Assembly (NCBI RefSeq): GCF_905475395.1
Contig: NC_058339.1
Span: forward strand, 79,264,520 to 79,328,519
Direction of reading: 5' to 3'
DNA from: Chrysoperla carnea
Lineage: Eukaryota > Arthropoda > Insecta > Neuroptera > Chrysopidae
Length of the DNA: 64,000 bases
Shown: piece by piece, positions 45,009 through 57,729 of the stretch
Layout: the number at the start of each line of letters is the position of its first letter
Position numbering within the stretch: the first letter of the stretch is position 1
Position numbers and translations under genes: made by a program
The notes under the pieces: model-generated
The model's input: the letters and a program-made list of their open reading frames with translations, nothing else
Database searches by the model: none
What the model was told of the DNA's origin: nothing

Positions 45009-47223
45009 TCATCGTTTATAACCAATATTTTCAGCTTCCTCGAATAAAGCCACTAACGAATCCAAGATTTCTTCTCCAGTTGGAATTATCTGTTCTGGAG
45101 GTAAAACAAATCCATGTCGACCAGTATCACGTAATTCGTAGGTGTATGTAATTGGTACCTTGAATGCAGCTTTAACCCAATCCATACTGCCACCAGAAGC
45201 GGGATCTAGAAAATAAAACCCAAGAGAAATTGAATGAGTATTTCAATAGATATTAAATAAACGTCATCAAATTATACAATTCTAAAAATTATGCTTACAC
45301 ATTATTTCAGTGATACTTCCAACATCATATTTTGTACCATATCTTTGAGAAACCGCTTTTACAGCTTTTTTACCAATTTGAAGCTAAGAAAAAAAATCAT
45401 TTTTTAAACTTTGACTTAAAAGTAAACTATTTATGAAAATCATTGTCACTTGAGAAGCAAGTCCTTACCAAGTCATCGTAGTTATCTAAATGTTCAATTG
45501 TATGACCATAAGGTATAAGCAAGACTTGCGAATATGAATGAAAAGCTATGTAACCATGAAGATCTTTAGAAATTTTTTCTATGTATTCCGATAAAGTTTT
45601 GGTTTCAATTTCTGAAAATGCTTTGCTACCAGCGTACGTTTCTGAACATTCGCTGCTAGATGCACCGGCTTCTGCAAATGAAACAAAACCAAATTTAGAT
45701 CAGTAAAAATCTCAGCTTTTAAATTTCGTCGGGATTTTGACTTTCCTATTTGATTTTGCCAAAGCTTGAAAATTTTCCCCAGTAATTGAAATATGAAAAA
45801 TATTTTTTCTAACCTGCCCAATGTGCATCCCAATTACGATTTGCATCAGCTCCAACACAAAGTTTGCCTGGTTGTCTAGTTTTTCTCCACAAACGATTCT
45901 AAATTAAAAAACCAAAAAATTTATCGCCAATGCGTTATACATAAAAAAGAATTTCCTTTTTACCTTAGTATGGGTGTATTCGTATCCATCAGGATTAACA
46001 GATGGGAAAATGTGCCAGTCATAATCTTCAGCCAAATGACGAACCTTTTTATCCGTACTAGTCAATAATTGTGTTAAAAGATACAAAACTGTTGATGGGG
46101 CAATCCATTCTCGAGCATGGATACCTGAAACAAAATTCATATTTATCTTAAAAACCACCTTTGAAAATTAATAAGAGTACGAAGACTATTATATACTAAC
46201 CTCCTTCAATAACAATAATCGGGTTTCCCTTTTTATAAGAGACTTTGACTCCTGTAATATTACGTCCTTCATATGATCTACCACCAATTACTACTTCAAC
46301 TTGGGAATACTTTGCGGCCAAGGCACCCAGATATTCGTTAATCTAAATATAAAAATTCAGGAAAAATTAATTCATGAGATTTTCGGAATTATAAATTTTT
46401 GATTAGTAATTTTTAATTGCTTTACTGAGAAAGATGAATAAGCAAATAAGTAATATAGTCATATTTAGCATCACTTTGGATAGAATTATGGGATAATATA
46501 GTCACTTACCACGCTGATCCTGTGATAATTTTTAAAATCGAACTCTGAACTTGCACGTGTAAGTTTTTCATTATCAATAAGCCTGTAAATAAAATCATAA
46601 TCTATAATTTAAGACTCAGTGCATTCTTTTAAAAATAGCAGATATCGAACTTAATTTTAGTAAGTGTAAAACTTTTAGAAATCTTGTACTCAAATTTTCG
46701 GGACAAAACGTCTAGTACAATCACATTTAAACTCTCTAGGTAAGTTTTAGACACTCAATAGAAAAATTGATATTAACGATACATCCTCTGAGAGCGTGTA
46801 TTAGGTTTTCTGGATTGGATTACATACAAAAAAATTATTTCGCAGTAGGCACTTACCTTTGAATATTTTCAATATACAACTCGAAAGAAATTCCGTTTCT
46901 AGACAAAATTTCAACAAATTCATTTTCTTGATGAGGTGCTACCATAATATGCACACCTTTGGATAGTCCTTTGAAATCAGTCCAAAAATCATACTACAAG
47001 AATACAAAAAATTGAATTTTAGTTTTTTCCACAAAATATAATTTTTTTGTTAATAATAAAACATTACCTGTGATTTTTTAAAGAAATTCAAAATTTCCAA
47101 ATCTTTCTGTTTATGTGGAATAACACTGAACACTTTATAGTTATCAAACCGTACTGGGTCTGAATACACTAAAGTTACCGCTATGGCCAAGAATACGAGG
47201 CCAATAATGTTACAGAAATTCAT
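45009..47223 (-). CDS. Gene D: secreted M14A zinc carboxypeptidase (9 exons, 412 aa)
   Basis: Exons (minus): 47068-47223, 46857-46993, 46510-46582, 46201-46342, 45964-46124, 45814-45898, 45469-45671, 45299-45383, 45009-45205, each equal in length to gene C's. Signal peptide (GLVFLAIAVTLVYS), FDNYKVFSV propeptide. The catalytic domain has GGIHAREW (zinc), NRLWRKTR (Arg127), DANRNW, cysteines in KLCVG and SECSE, FHSYSQ (His196), EIMYPASGGSMDW (Tyr248, Met255) and YELRD (Glu270). Predicted active A-type enzyme. It differs from gene C mainly in the region after DANRN and at 255 (Met vs Ile). A 79-bp run in exon 4 (46230-46308) is identical to gene C (42445-42523), suggesting gene conversion. TATA box and AATAAA present, so it is probably expressed. 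Confidence 0.94.
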
Positions 47224-47264
47224 TGTTTTTTAATTGAATTAAACATTCATAATAATAAATCGAA

Positions 47265-47272
47265 TATTTATA
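47265..47272 (-). promoter_or_regulatory. TATA box of gene D (TATAAATA)
   Basis: TATAAATATTCG on the minus strand at the same distance from the ATG as in gene C; the leader sequence TTTAATTCAATTAA...AACAATG is shared as well. Confidence 0.65.
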
Positions 47273-47521
47273 GCATTTTCAAAGTTATCTAATTTATTAT
47301 TACGCTTTGATAATAATCTTTTAAGTGGCAAACAGCCCGCGTCATTTTACAAAATTTCAAATTGTTGTACCAATTTTTCGAGTTATGTTGCTAGTTATTA
47401 TAATTATAGTTTATTATAGAAAAAATTTTAAATGCAAGGTTGGGTAAAATATTGTTTGCCAAATTCTTTTGACCAAAATACTAAGTTGGAAAAGGAGTAT
47501 AATTGTTGGAAAAGGAGTAAA

Positions 47522-47787
47522 AACCCCCGACAAATTGTTCGGGTACGAAACTCTAAACACGCACTTGAACACTCTGCATTAAATTACCTTTTTCCTTAAA
47601 GCGTTGTCCAAACTGAGCCGATTTTGAAGATCATCGTCAATTTACCTCTCCATTAAATTACCTTTAAAACGAAACAAAAAAAGCAAAAACGGTTCACCCT
47701 CTTAGGCGCCACGATGACGGACAGACAGGCAGACACACACACATAGCCGTCAAACTTATAACACCCCTTTTTTTAGTTCGGGGGTTA
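47522..47787 (-). repeat. AACCCCCGA-ended element, reverse orientation
   Basis: AACCCCCGACAAATTGTTCG at the left and TAGTTCGGGGGTT at the right form inverted ends; interior has CAGACAGGCAGACACACACA and 'CATAGCCGTCAAACTTATAA'. Same family as 10111-10310 and 16984-17310. Confidence 0.85.
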
Positions 47788-47789
47788 AA

Positions 47790-50280
47790 AATGATGGTTC
47801 TTGTAATTGACAAGAGATATGCGGTATCTAAAGCGTATTTAATCCGATAAGAATTAAATTATAATTTTTTGAACTTTTAAGCAAACTCACGATATTTTTT
47901 TAAATCAAAAATAGTATAAATTTCCTTATAAAATAATACTGAAAAAAATCAATGAATTAGTAATAATTTTATCGTATTACAATTGTATTGATTTTTGATC
48001 TTAAAGAAAAAATAGTATATTGATTAGATTTTAAATACAATACATAATTGTTTTAAATAACAATATAAAAATAATTTATATTATTTGATAAAATCAATGT
48101 TATTATTTATATTTTTAATAAGGTACTATAAGTAATTAAGTACAGATATCTTAGTTTATTGTCATTTTTATTTGAATATCTGAAAACGATATTTATTATC
48201 TATATTCTAAAAGAATTTATATATTTAATAACAATTAAACAAAAACTTGATATAAGGTTCAAATTTTCGTGAATTTTTTATCTTATTAATAAAAATAATA
48301 GTGGGGTTTAACCTCCGTTTCTCTGACATTTACCCCTATAACAGAAGCCAACCACATCATTATTTGTTAATCTTTATTTATTAAACTACATTCATATATA
48401 CAAATACATTTATGATGTGGGTGGATTCGGTTACTTCGTTCTTAACCAAGCGACGACAATGTGATCAATTCTACTGCCTCATTAATTATAATTGCTTACT
48501 CTGCCGCTGTCTAGATTTGAACCCGCAACCTAAGTCTAAGTAGATAAACGGTTAAAGGTTCTTATATTTTTAATAGATATTTATTCGTCAATTTTTTTAC
48601 CTTTTTAATCGAAGCCCAACAAGATGGGAGAGGATGGAGAAACCCTTCCCCTATATTACCTATAGAATAAAAAGTTTCATATGTGCAGAAAAAAGGATGA
48701 TTTCGAAAAAATCATCGATTTTCCACTTTTGTCCTCAATTTTTTGCATAATTTACGAAGAAAAATTTTAGGGGAAAAAAATCGGGCGTAAAATATCCGAT
48801 CGATTTGTATGTATAAACTTATTTTTATGTTTTATATTTTCTATAATCTTAGTTTTTGATGGTTTTTCAAGCAAAACTTTGGTTGACCCCAAAACTTCTT
48901 TAAATCATATGAAATTTCACCTGATCGAACAATTTATACGTTGTTTTACTTTATGAATGCAATATTAGCTCTCTCTTTCAGCACGGTTTTCCGTACATTA
49001 AGTGAATCTTCGACACAAAGTTGGTTATCAAATATTTGTCACAAGGAAATCAGTACAAAAAGAAAGAAATGATCATATATGGGCAAAGATAAATTGGGAT
49101 AAAAACTGTAAGCAACACATTAATTCTAATTAAAGACGAAATCTATTTTTAAAAATTATTTTTATAAATGCAAATCTTGAAATATAAGTTACATTTGAAA
49201 TAACAGGCCTACAGAAACGATAGACAGATTCAAAACATTGTATTGAATTAATTAGAAACCAAAGCAAACAAACAATGTTTAGCATTTTTAATTAAACAGA
49301 ATGATTTTAATGTTTGTTGTACCTCAAGATATTTGTTCAAAAAAGGTTTTATAAAAATTATACAAGATTTGGGGCAAGGAAAAACTGGAAAATTGTCCAA
49401 ATCCGTTTATTATGGTACGTTTCGGATAGCATCAAAAATTTATTATATAGTGTGACTAATTAAGTTGGCTTCATTAGAACATCCTCTGGATGAAGTTGAG
49501 TGTGCAAAATATGAGTACCGCATTTTGTCAATTGATTCTTGATCAGAAAAGATTAGATTAATATTGTGAATCTTTCCACAAACCCTATTGGTCCAATTTT
49601 TGTATGCCCCCCCCCCTCCAAAGGAACAGTTAAATGATATTTTTTTGAATCAAGTAAAAGTTACTCTCTTGATTCTATGGGTTATTTAACGTCAACAGGC
49701 TCTTTGTGAATTTTTCGTAAACTTCTTCGTTTTCGAGATATTAACAGTTTAATGTTTGGAAAAACTCCATAAACTCCATAAAATTTTCAACTTTTCTGAA
49801 ATGACAGTCAAATACAACTCCAGACCCCAGACTTATATGGTATTGAATAAATATACAACATCCAAGATCCAAGAGATCCAATAAACTATTTATAGATGTT
49901 TTATTACTGATTCGTTAAACATTATTATACTTACACTTGGAAGATAAAGGTGTACTTAGATAGTGTTTGACCTTGTGTAGGGCAGTGCCTTCAATTATTA
50001 TGTATTTTATATCCATAGATAATCTAAAAATAGTTCGATTTTTTTTAAACAAACGGTAGAACGTAAATTCATCGAACTTTATCTACAATAAAGGGTCCCA
50101 TAATATTAACAGCAAAATTTGGTTTTTGAATGAAAAATATTATAATCGCGAAAAAATTTGATGTTTAAATTTCCACAGATGTGAGTAACCAGAATTATTT
50201 TCAATGGAAGTTTGAAATTTTGGATTTGTTGTGACTTCCGCAAATGCTTTGTTTGTATGTATGGTTCCATATCCCTTTAA
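47790..50280. other. AT-rich intergenic sequence
   Basis: No gene supported. 48420-48560 contains a plausible reversed tRNA-like B box (GGGTTCAAATC in reverse complement) without a full cloverleaf. A C-rich run lies at 49608. Confidence 0.4.
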
Positions 50281-50283
50281 GGG

Positions 50284-50882
50284 ATGTTAGAGACTACTTT
50301 AGTCCATGTTTTTCGCTTTTCCGAGGCTCTGCATATTTCTTCTAATGTCATTCCAGCCCAAGCTTTTAGATTATCCATCCAGCTAATTTTTTTCCTTCCA
50401 ACTGGTCGTTTAGCTGGAATTTTACCAAATAAATCCACCTTGATCATATTATATTTGTTCTATCTGATAATATGCCCAAAGTAGCTTATTTGTCTTTTTT
50501 TGACGGTCTTGCTCAGTTGTGCTGAAAGTCCAATAATTTTAAGCACTTTACTATTTGTTGTGTATGTGCTCCATGAAATTTTTAGGATCTTTCTATAGTA
50601 CCACATTTCAAATGAATTTATTGTTTTTATTATATTTGTCGACAAGGTCCACGATTCACAAGCGTAAAGAAAAACTGACCAAACGTAACATTTTAGAAAC
50701 CCCACACGTATACTTTTGTTTATTTTTTTATCCGTTAAGAACTTTTTTAGCTTCAAAAATGCACTCTTTACTTGCCCTATCCTTGATTTTATTTCAACAG
50801 ATGAGTTAGTGAACCTGAATTGACCATTTTCATTGTGACATCTATATATACTGCAGTAATCATTTATATATTTCCCAACCAT
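50284..50882 (-). pseudogene. 5'-truncated non-LTR retrotransposon (reverse transcriptase C-terminal part)
   Basis: The minus strand encodes the C-terminal part of a LINE-type ORF2. Recognisable blocks are EIKSRIGQVKSAF, RVGFLKCYVWSVFLYACE, WTL, EMWYYRKILKISW and KRQISYFGHIIR. An in-frame TAG follows at 50461-50463, and the frame then resumes with GKIPAKRPVGRKKISWMDN and a terminal KTWTKVVSNIP before its own stop near 50284. The polymerase palm with its catalytic aspartates and the endonuclease are absent. The order of blocks is that of arthropod non-LTR elements; the clade is not assigned. Dead copy. Confidence 0.85.
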
Positions 50883-51960
50883 CGGCGTGGCGACAGGGGG
50901 GAGGACAGCGCAACTGCCTTTTTGGACGTTGACTTACCTCAGATTTTATCGGCTAAGCATATGTTTATGCTAAAATAGGAAATTAATGAAATAGTTTGTC
51001 CAAAATGTATTCAGATTTCGACTTCTATAGGCCAAAAATTTCGGTTTTGTCCAAAAATTGAATTAGCCCATGCTGTCAGAACAATCAAAAATTATTAGCC
51101 TTGGAATTTTGAAATTTTGAATTTTGGGCTTATGCTACATCTAATTGTTTGAGTCGTTTGTACCTATTTTTCGATTTTAAAGAATCAATAAATAATATTT
51201 TTCTACCCCCTACCACTTTTTATATTTTACCACAAAGCTTAGACCGCCTTAATTTCTCAAGCACCATGTCAATCTCCAAATCTTACAAAAAACTAAATAA
51301 TTCATTTCAGTTATTGTTTCCTCAGTCAACCAATTAGGGTTATTGGCATTGCGGTATTGTTTAGATAAAAAATAATAATCTAGTTTTTTATAAAATTTGT
51401 CGAACTTAGTGTTGAATGGTATTGATGCTTGAGAAATCATAGCGGTAATTTATATTAAATCTCGTACATTGCGTTAAAATTTAAAAAAAAAAAGTAGTCT
51501 GACTACCACTTGATTTTATGATGGCCTTATAAAAATGAATAAATTTACCCTACGACCAAGAAGCCAATTAAATATAATTTGTATGCAATACCTTTTATAT
51601 AAAAACATGGATATTACGTTAATTTATTAACAATTTATACCTAAATTATATCAAAGAAAAATTTCTTATAAAAGATGTTAAAAGGTTGCATAATGATTCT
51701 TTATAACACTTGTAAAAAATGCAGCTAAATTTATTAAATCACGAAGATTATTTAAAATAGGGATATTCGAAATAACTACTAATTTGAACAAATTTATTCA
51801 AAGTGTAATATAATTTATTATTCAATAATTGATTTTAATTTAAGGACAACTGATTTAAGCACATTAAGAATTTTAATTTAAGGAGAAGTGATTTTTTTGC
51901 AATATTTAATGGATTCTCTAATATATCGCTTGAAGTCAATCCAATCGCTTTGTGTTTTTG

Positions 51961-52036
51961 GGGTCAAAATTACTATGTATTCTGGCTTTTATCGCAATGG
52001 GTCAAAATTACTATGTATTCTGGCTTTTATCGCAAT
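51961..52036 (+). repeat. 38-bp tandem duplication
   Basis: GGGTCAAAATTACTATGTAT plus TCTGGCTTTTATCGCAAT occurs twice without a difference (51961-51998 and 51999-52036). Confidence 0.9.
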
Positions 52037-52699
52037 TGGAAAAAAAATTAGTTATTAAAGTTATTTTTCTTTAAATATTTAAAGAAAAATTATAAGTCAT
52101 CCCAATTTCTATGCGTCTCTTTGCCCAATCTTAATCAACAAAAAATGCGAACGAACGAATGCACACATATCTAACACATATATAAAATCTAAAAGTGGTG
52201 TTACTACATTGTCCCGATTATGAAACGTTAAAGATTCTACAAGAACTTTCCTGTGAGACTATGGGAAGTTAAAGATTGACATCAGGTAAAAATGGAAGAT
52301 TCCAAAGCCATAAAACAATAAAAACACACTTTTTATATATATAAATAATATATTTTATTAAATTTATTTTTTTTTAAATATTATTCAATATTTTTAATGT
52401 AGGTACAAAATATATTCATTTTCAATTTTAGATTCTGATGTCATCTTCTTCAGCGTCTGTAAAAAGAATTTTTATAAAATGAATCATTTTTTTCAAACAA
52501 CATTTGTACCCAGTACAGAATCCAGGTATAGATTACAGCATCATCCTACATCGTATCACGATTTTATAAATAATCTCCGTGCAAATAAAAGGTTGATATT
52601 CTACCCGTCTATTCTATACTCACAGTACCATATAAAATCGGTAGTTATTTTAAGAATATCGATGTTAAAAATTATCCATTTCCAAAAACTCCCTCCAAA

Positions 52700-52998
52700 A
52701 TAAGGTTGCCATCTATACAGATTTGATTGGGGGATTCCAGAAATCGTATAGTTTTTGAGTAAATCTAGGAATATTTTGGTAATATGACTCAAATTCAGGT
52801 AAAATGAACAGTTCTGAGCAGCTTTTATTTCAATAAATTTTTTAATTTTTTAATTATGGAAAAACTGTGTATACAAAACATCATAAATATCTTAGAGCAT
52901 TATGATTCGCCCTTCGGTGATATAATTTGATTAATTTCATTATCCACGAACTTTGCGATTTATCTACTTACCTCCCGGAACTTTGGGGTGGCAGCCCT
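52700..52998 (+). repeat. Dispersed repeat related to 24840-25190, with GGTTGCCA/TGGCAGCC ends
   Basis: Begins AAGGTTGCCATCTATACAGA and ends GGGGTGGCAGCCCTATACTA, imperfect inverted ends. The interior matches the 24.8 kb copy in order (CCAGAAATCGTATAG, ATTCAGGTAAAATGAACAG, GAAAAACTGTGT, TTCGGTGATATAAT, CCTCCCGGAACTTTGGGGTG). Confidence 0.65.
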
Positions 52999-53640
52999 AT
53001 ACTATACGTTGATTTTTGTTACAAAATTAATTTTCGGAAGAAAAACTAAATAATTTTTTATAAAATTATTTTTGTAGTTAAGACTTGAGAAAAACTGAAA
53101 ATAACTCTATCTTCGATTTAAAATTGACGAATTTACCAGATTGTCAAAATTCCAGTAGATATATCGTTGGGAAAACCATGAAAAAAAAGAAGTCATTTTA
53201 GTCAAGTAGGTACTTACAAAATTTATTTAAAAAAATAAATAATTAAAAATATCAGTGAGTAACAATTACACTTTACAGGTTGTTCCACGTAGCCAACGTC
53301 CTCAGGTAATCCCAATACCAAAACATGGGAAGAGTATGTTACTCGTCGTTAATTAGGTGATTGTTTCACTGACGAGTAACATCTCTCAGGAAAATAATTC
53401 CGGCTAGTTATAATGACTAAATTGTAGCCGAAATATGTACCAATTTACAATTTAAAAACATTGATCTATACATTAGAGGGGAATTTCAAATAGCTAGAGC
53501 TCTCATAAATTATCTTTGATAATTTTTAAGCCGTCAGCACTAGCTAATTAAAAATAGTTTGATTGCGTGATTATTGAATGATGTTTGAAAGTATAAATAT
53601 TAGAGCAAAGAAATAATCTAAATAAATTAATTCATTTTAA

Positions 53641-54000
53641 CTAATTTCTGCTTTGAAGTGGATGGAGCGTCAGCCCGAGTGTGACCACTTGCAACTGCTC
53701 ACCGTCAAGCGAATGCGTGACCTGGCTGCCCGAAAACGGATGAAGACCGCAAAACAGCTTACATTGACGAAGATGTTTAAAAAACAATGATTTTTATTTC
53801 TAAACTTGTACATAAGTACATTTTATTTATATTTAAAACATGTGAAAATATCGTGTTTCTTTCATTTAATTCAATAAAAAAAATAGTGCAATATCAAAAC
53901 GTAGCTTTTTTTCTCTCCAATGGCCATTTTTTTAAAAAAACTCCGATTATCCGAATGGGTCCCGGTCCCCATTAATTCAGATAATTGGAGTTCTACTGTA
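53641..54000 (+). pseudogene. Tigger/pogo transposon relic: transposase C terminus plus 3' terminal repeat
   Basis: A strikingly GC-richer segment (53654-53790) encodes ALKWMERQPECDHLQLL, then VKRMRDLAARKRMKTAK and a short tail ending KKQ-stop at 53788-53790. WxxxQPEC...LLxxKRxRDLAAxKR is the C-terminal signature of Tigger/jerky-type (pogo superfamily) transposases. About 150 bp further is CTCCGATTATCCGAATGGGT...CAGATAATTGGAGTTCTACTG followed by TA. CAGTAGAACTCCAATTATCT in reverse complement is the typical Tigger terminal repeat next to its TA target. The upstream catalytic DDE domain and 5' terminus are missing, so it is a deletion derivative. Confidence 0.88.
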
Positions 54001-55550
54001 ATATTATCATTTATGTTTTAAATCGAGCGTGAGTATAATGGAAAATTATTTATGCCTAAACAATTAATTTTAATTTTTCTGTAGAGTAACCTTTATAAAT
54101 ATTTTTCAATGCCATTTGATTGAGTGTATATCACAGTTTATTGACTGACATCAATACTAAAAATAAAGATCCTACTAAATAAAGGTAAATATTTATATAC
54201 TTACCTGTACATCAAATAACAATTAAAAAAACTAATTATTACATACGCGAATCATCGTCATTGCTTCGGTGAAGGAATAATAAGTAATTTTCTTTGATTA
54301 TCCATCAAAATAGTATGTGTTTTTTTTTTTACTTAAAAATGTTTATTAAAGTAAAAATTTCTTAGAACTATTTCGCACATCATAGAATTAATACTTTATT
54401 TGTCATTCAAGTGGAATTTCATATATTTAATTATTTTTTATTATTAATTGTAAGTATGATGTACATTACGTTGGAACTCATTGCAATAAACTACTTTTCA
54501 GCAAATAAAACAAATTATTGTATGCATGGGCACTTATATTCGGGAAAGCGCCCTTTTCTAACTAAAAAGTGTTGAAATTTTGGAAGACACAATATATTTT
54601 TATGAATTGTTCCAAAATGTTTGCTTAGATAATTAGACATTTGCCAGTATGAGCTACGGATCCTTCATGATTTTGGCTTGGTGATAAATTATGAAAACAA
54701 GCAGTAGAAATATGGTTTTGCCATCACCCCGTTTCGAGAAAAACTCAAACGCCACTGATTGTATTGCAAAGACAAAAACGTTATGCAATGCCCCGTGCGT
54801 GAGGTACTGTTTACCTAATTTTTCTATTTCTCTGAGCAGCATTTTTGGTAATATTCACAATAATATCCTTTTTCTACCAAGAGTAAGGCTTAATTACAGA
54901 AATAAATTTTGCATTTTCATTTGGATATATAGTTTCTTATTTAATTAAACCTCAATCCGTATTTTAACTTTTTATCGTTTAAAGTTTTATTTATTATTAA
55001 AGTTTAATAACCTTATATAATCAGCGGGAACAAAAAAAAATCGGAAATTGTACTAATTGAAAATTGGAGTTACATTTTATCAAATTTTTTCATGGTTGAG
55101 AAGTTAAAGGAAATTACTCATACTATTTAAAAGGATAATAGTCATAAAATTATTTTAACAAAAATAAAATGTAAGTGAAAAAAAAAATTAAAATCCATTA
55201 ACAAACGCCAACAGTAAAAAAAATGTCATGGCCACAATGTTAATGCAAAATTAGAAGCAAAAAAAAAAATTCAAATTATTCTTTAAAATCAATCACAAAG
55301 TGCATTTATATAATAATTGCAAATGGCTTTTTAGCGAAGGCGCTGAATGGTGATTAATTGACAAACTTCGTGTATGTTGCTATTTCTATAATAAGCTACT
55401 TAAAGAACTTATCAAACTGTGAGTTTTGTCAAAAAGAAGAAATTTCAGATTCGTCCCAATTTATAAATTAAATTCTCCTCATGATATTACTAACAATCCA
55501 TCCTGAATTATGGTTTTATAGACATCAAGGTAATAATGACGACGCCGACG
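54001..55550. other. AT-rich intergenic sequence
   Basis: No gene. 54712-54815 matches 13222-13330 (low-copy repeat). The overlapping open frames at 54654-54948 arise from this repeat. Confidence 0.45.
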
Positions 55551-55554
55551 GAGG

Positions 55555-56527
55555 GGGAGGTTCCATATATTGAGAAAATCACTAATGACGTCATGCAGTC
55601 AATATAGCATTCATAAGAAGGCTTAAATCTTATAAAAAACATCACTGATCTATGAAATAGACAGACCAATGAAAGAGTGGGCTATTTTTTATTAGACAGT
55701 TTTTCCTATATTTAGACAGAATAGTTGTAAATTACTATGGTTTCCAAAGGGGTATTCTGGTCTAAAAGTCTGAATTGTAGGCAATTTTCAAACTAACAAT
55801 ACTATAATAAGAAATGCAAACCATTTTTGTAGCTATTTTTTCATCTGATGATTTCATATGATCTGAATCAAAAAAATTTGAAAATTCAAAATTAGTATAG
55901 ATGTCGCCATCATCTGGACCTAAGCCAAAAGAAATTCACAAAATGGTCTTTTCGAATATTTTAAAAGTACTCAAGATTGAAATTTTAAATACAAGAGAGT
56001 TCCCGCCAAATTTCAAAAGAATCGGTCGAATAGAATTCTTGAGATATCATGTCAACTACCTCAAAATATGTAATTTTAAAAAACGCGTTTTTATTTTGAG
56101 AGACAATTTCGGGAAAGTAACTCGGATAATAATATTACTCATTTTGGATTAATAAGCGATCCCAGATCTACATATTGGGCATTCTTCTACTTCATATGCA
56201 ATGTCTTGCAAAGTTATTTCTGCTAACCGAATTGTTTTGCCTTCTTTTGAAGCAGCAGAAGATCGGAAGTTTAGATCGATAAATTCGAACCTCGCTCCCA
56301 GAAAATCCGCTGTATCGTCGAAAATAATTCGAATTCTGAAAAATCTCTTTAAGGACAAATTCTATCTAATTCTAAAAATATGTAAAAAAATTTTTTTATT
56401 TGATTTTCAAATTTCTAGACCAGTTTACTGCCTTATCTTATAAAAAACATCAACCAATAAAAGAGTGGGCTATTTTTTATTTTCCAGTTCTTCCATAAAT
56501 GTAGACAGTATAGTTGTAAATTACTAT
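55555..56527. repeat. Region bracketed by two copies of a GAGTGGGCTATTTTTTATT repeat
   Basis: 55610-55742 and 56427-56527 share 'CTTATAAAAAACATCA', 'ATGAAAGAGTGGGCTATTTT' and 'TAGTTGTAAATTACTAT'. The direct copies bracket about 700 bp that includes a more GC-rich minus-strand open frame (56149-56358) whose product (for example EFIDLNFRSSAASKEGKTI) matches nothing I recognise. Confidence 0.5.
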
Positions 56528-57107
56528 ATTTTTTTTTTTTTAACGAAACACAGGTAAGCCCGTTCTTGTAGTTCAAAATAAAGATTTTTCGCTTGACAAA
56601 ATGACTTTTCCAATAACGTCTTATCTATTTATTAACATATTTCATTAATATTATTTTTTATCTATTAAATATTAAAAAATTAATTTTATATTTTGCAAAC
56701 AAAAAATGTCCTTCTCTTTTCCTGTTACCATAAATTTAAAAATAAAAAGAATAATATTTTTTACACATCCGGTCAATGGAGTAATAAAAATTAGTTAGAT
56801 GATGTGCATATTACCAAAGATATTTATTTTAATTTAATTTTTTGTTTAGATCACACAAAATTGATTATTAGTTATAAACATGGTTTTATATAATCAAAAT
56901 TTTTAGTGAATAAATAATATTTAATTTAATTACTGTAATTTTTATTCAGATATTATTAATTTTCAAGTTTTTTGCTAAATTTTTTTTTTATTGAAGTAAC
57001 TTTTAGAAAATAATTAAGTGTTGCAGAGTTGTAATTATTATACCGGTATTCAATAATGCAGTTCCTGCAATATTGGGTATTCAATAAAAAAAACTTTTAA
57101 CAAAAAG

Positions 57108-57388
57108 AAAACCGACTTTAAAAGAAAAACTTTTCCAAAACAAATTAATATGCACTAAAAAGTGAAAAAATAACGATAGTATAATGTAGTTAAAATTGTT
57201 GTTATTTTGGGAGTGGGTGTCAGCCAAGGAAACAACTTACTATGACAGAACAGTTTGCTACATTAGCATGGCTGGCACCGACTCCAAAAATAACAATAAT
57301 TTTAACTAATTTATATCATCGTTATTTTTTCACTTTTTAGTGCATATTAATTTGTTTTGGAAAATTTTTTCTTTTGTAGTCGGTTTTC
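57108..57388. mobile_element. 281-bp palindromic MITE-like element (AAAACCGACT ends)
   Basis: AAAACCGACTTTAAAAGAAA at the left is mirrored by AGTCGGTTTT at the right; arms of about 120 bp match almost perfectly (TTTTCCAAAACAAATTAATA, GCACTAAAAAGTGAAAAAAT, GTCAGCC and GGCTGGCACC nearer the centre). The following 340 bp (to about 57728) end with GAAGTCGGTTAAA and contain 'GAATCATCGAAATCGGTTGA' twice in related form, so a larger CCGACTT-ended element may have accreted here. Confidence 0.82.
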
Positions 57389-57729
57389 TTTTAGTTTTTT
57401 TTATTTTGTGATTTTTAGTGAATCTGAAGTACACTAACTAATTTGCCACTTAAAAAAGAATCATCGAAATCGGTTGAAGTGATATTGAGTTATTCGTCCT
57501 CTTGTCGTGCACATTGAATACAAATTTAAGACTTTTATGGTTTTCTCATGGATACCGATGTCAGAACTGGACCAAAATGAAATAAGACCACACGGGAGTA
57601 CCAGTTTTCAAATAAAAGAAAGAATCATCAAAATCGGTTCACTCAGTCAAAAGTTATGAGGTAACACACATAAAAAAAAACCTACAGTTGAATTGATAAC
57701 CTCCTCCTTTTTTGTTTGAAGTCGGTTAA

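Noticed and set aside
48495-48560. Possible reversed tRNA or SINE promoter (GGGTTCAAATC)
   Set aside because: B box only; no complementary acceptor stem and no second copy in the window.
51249-51440. Possible upstream part of the 50.3 kb reverse transcriptase
   Set aside because: The short frame (containing NPNWLTEETITEMN) has no reverse transcriptase motif and is separated by 370 bp of unrelated sequence.
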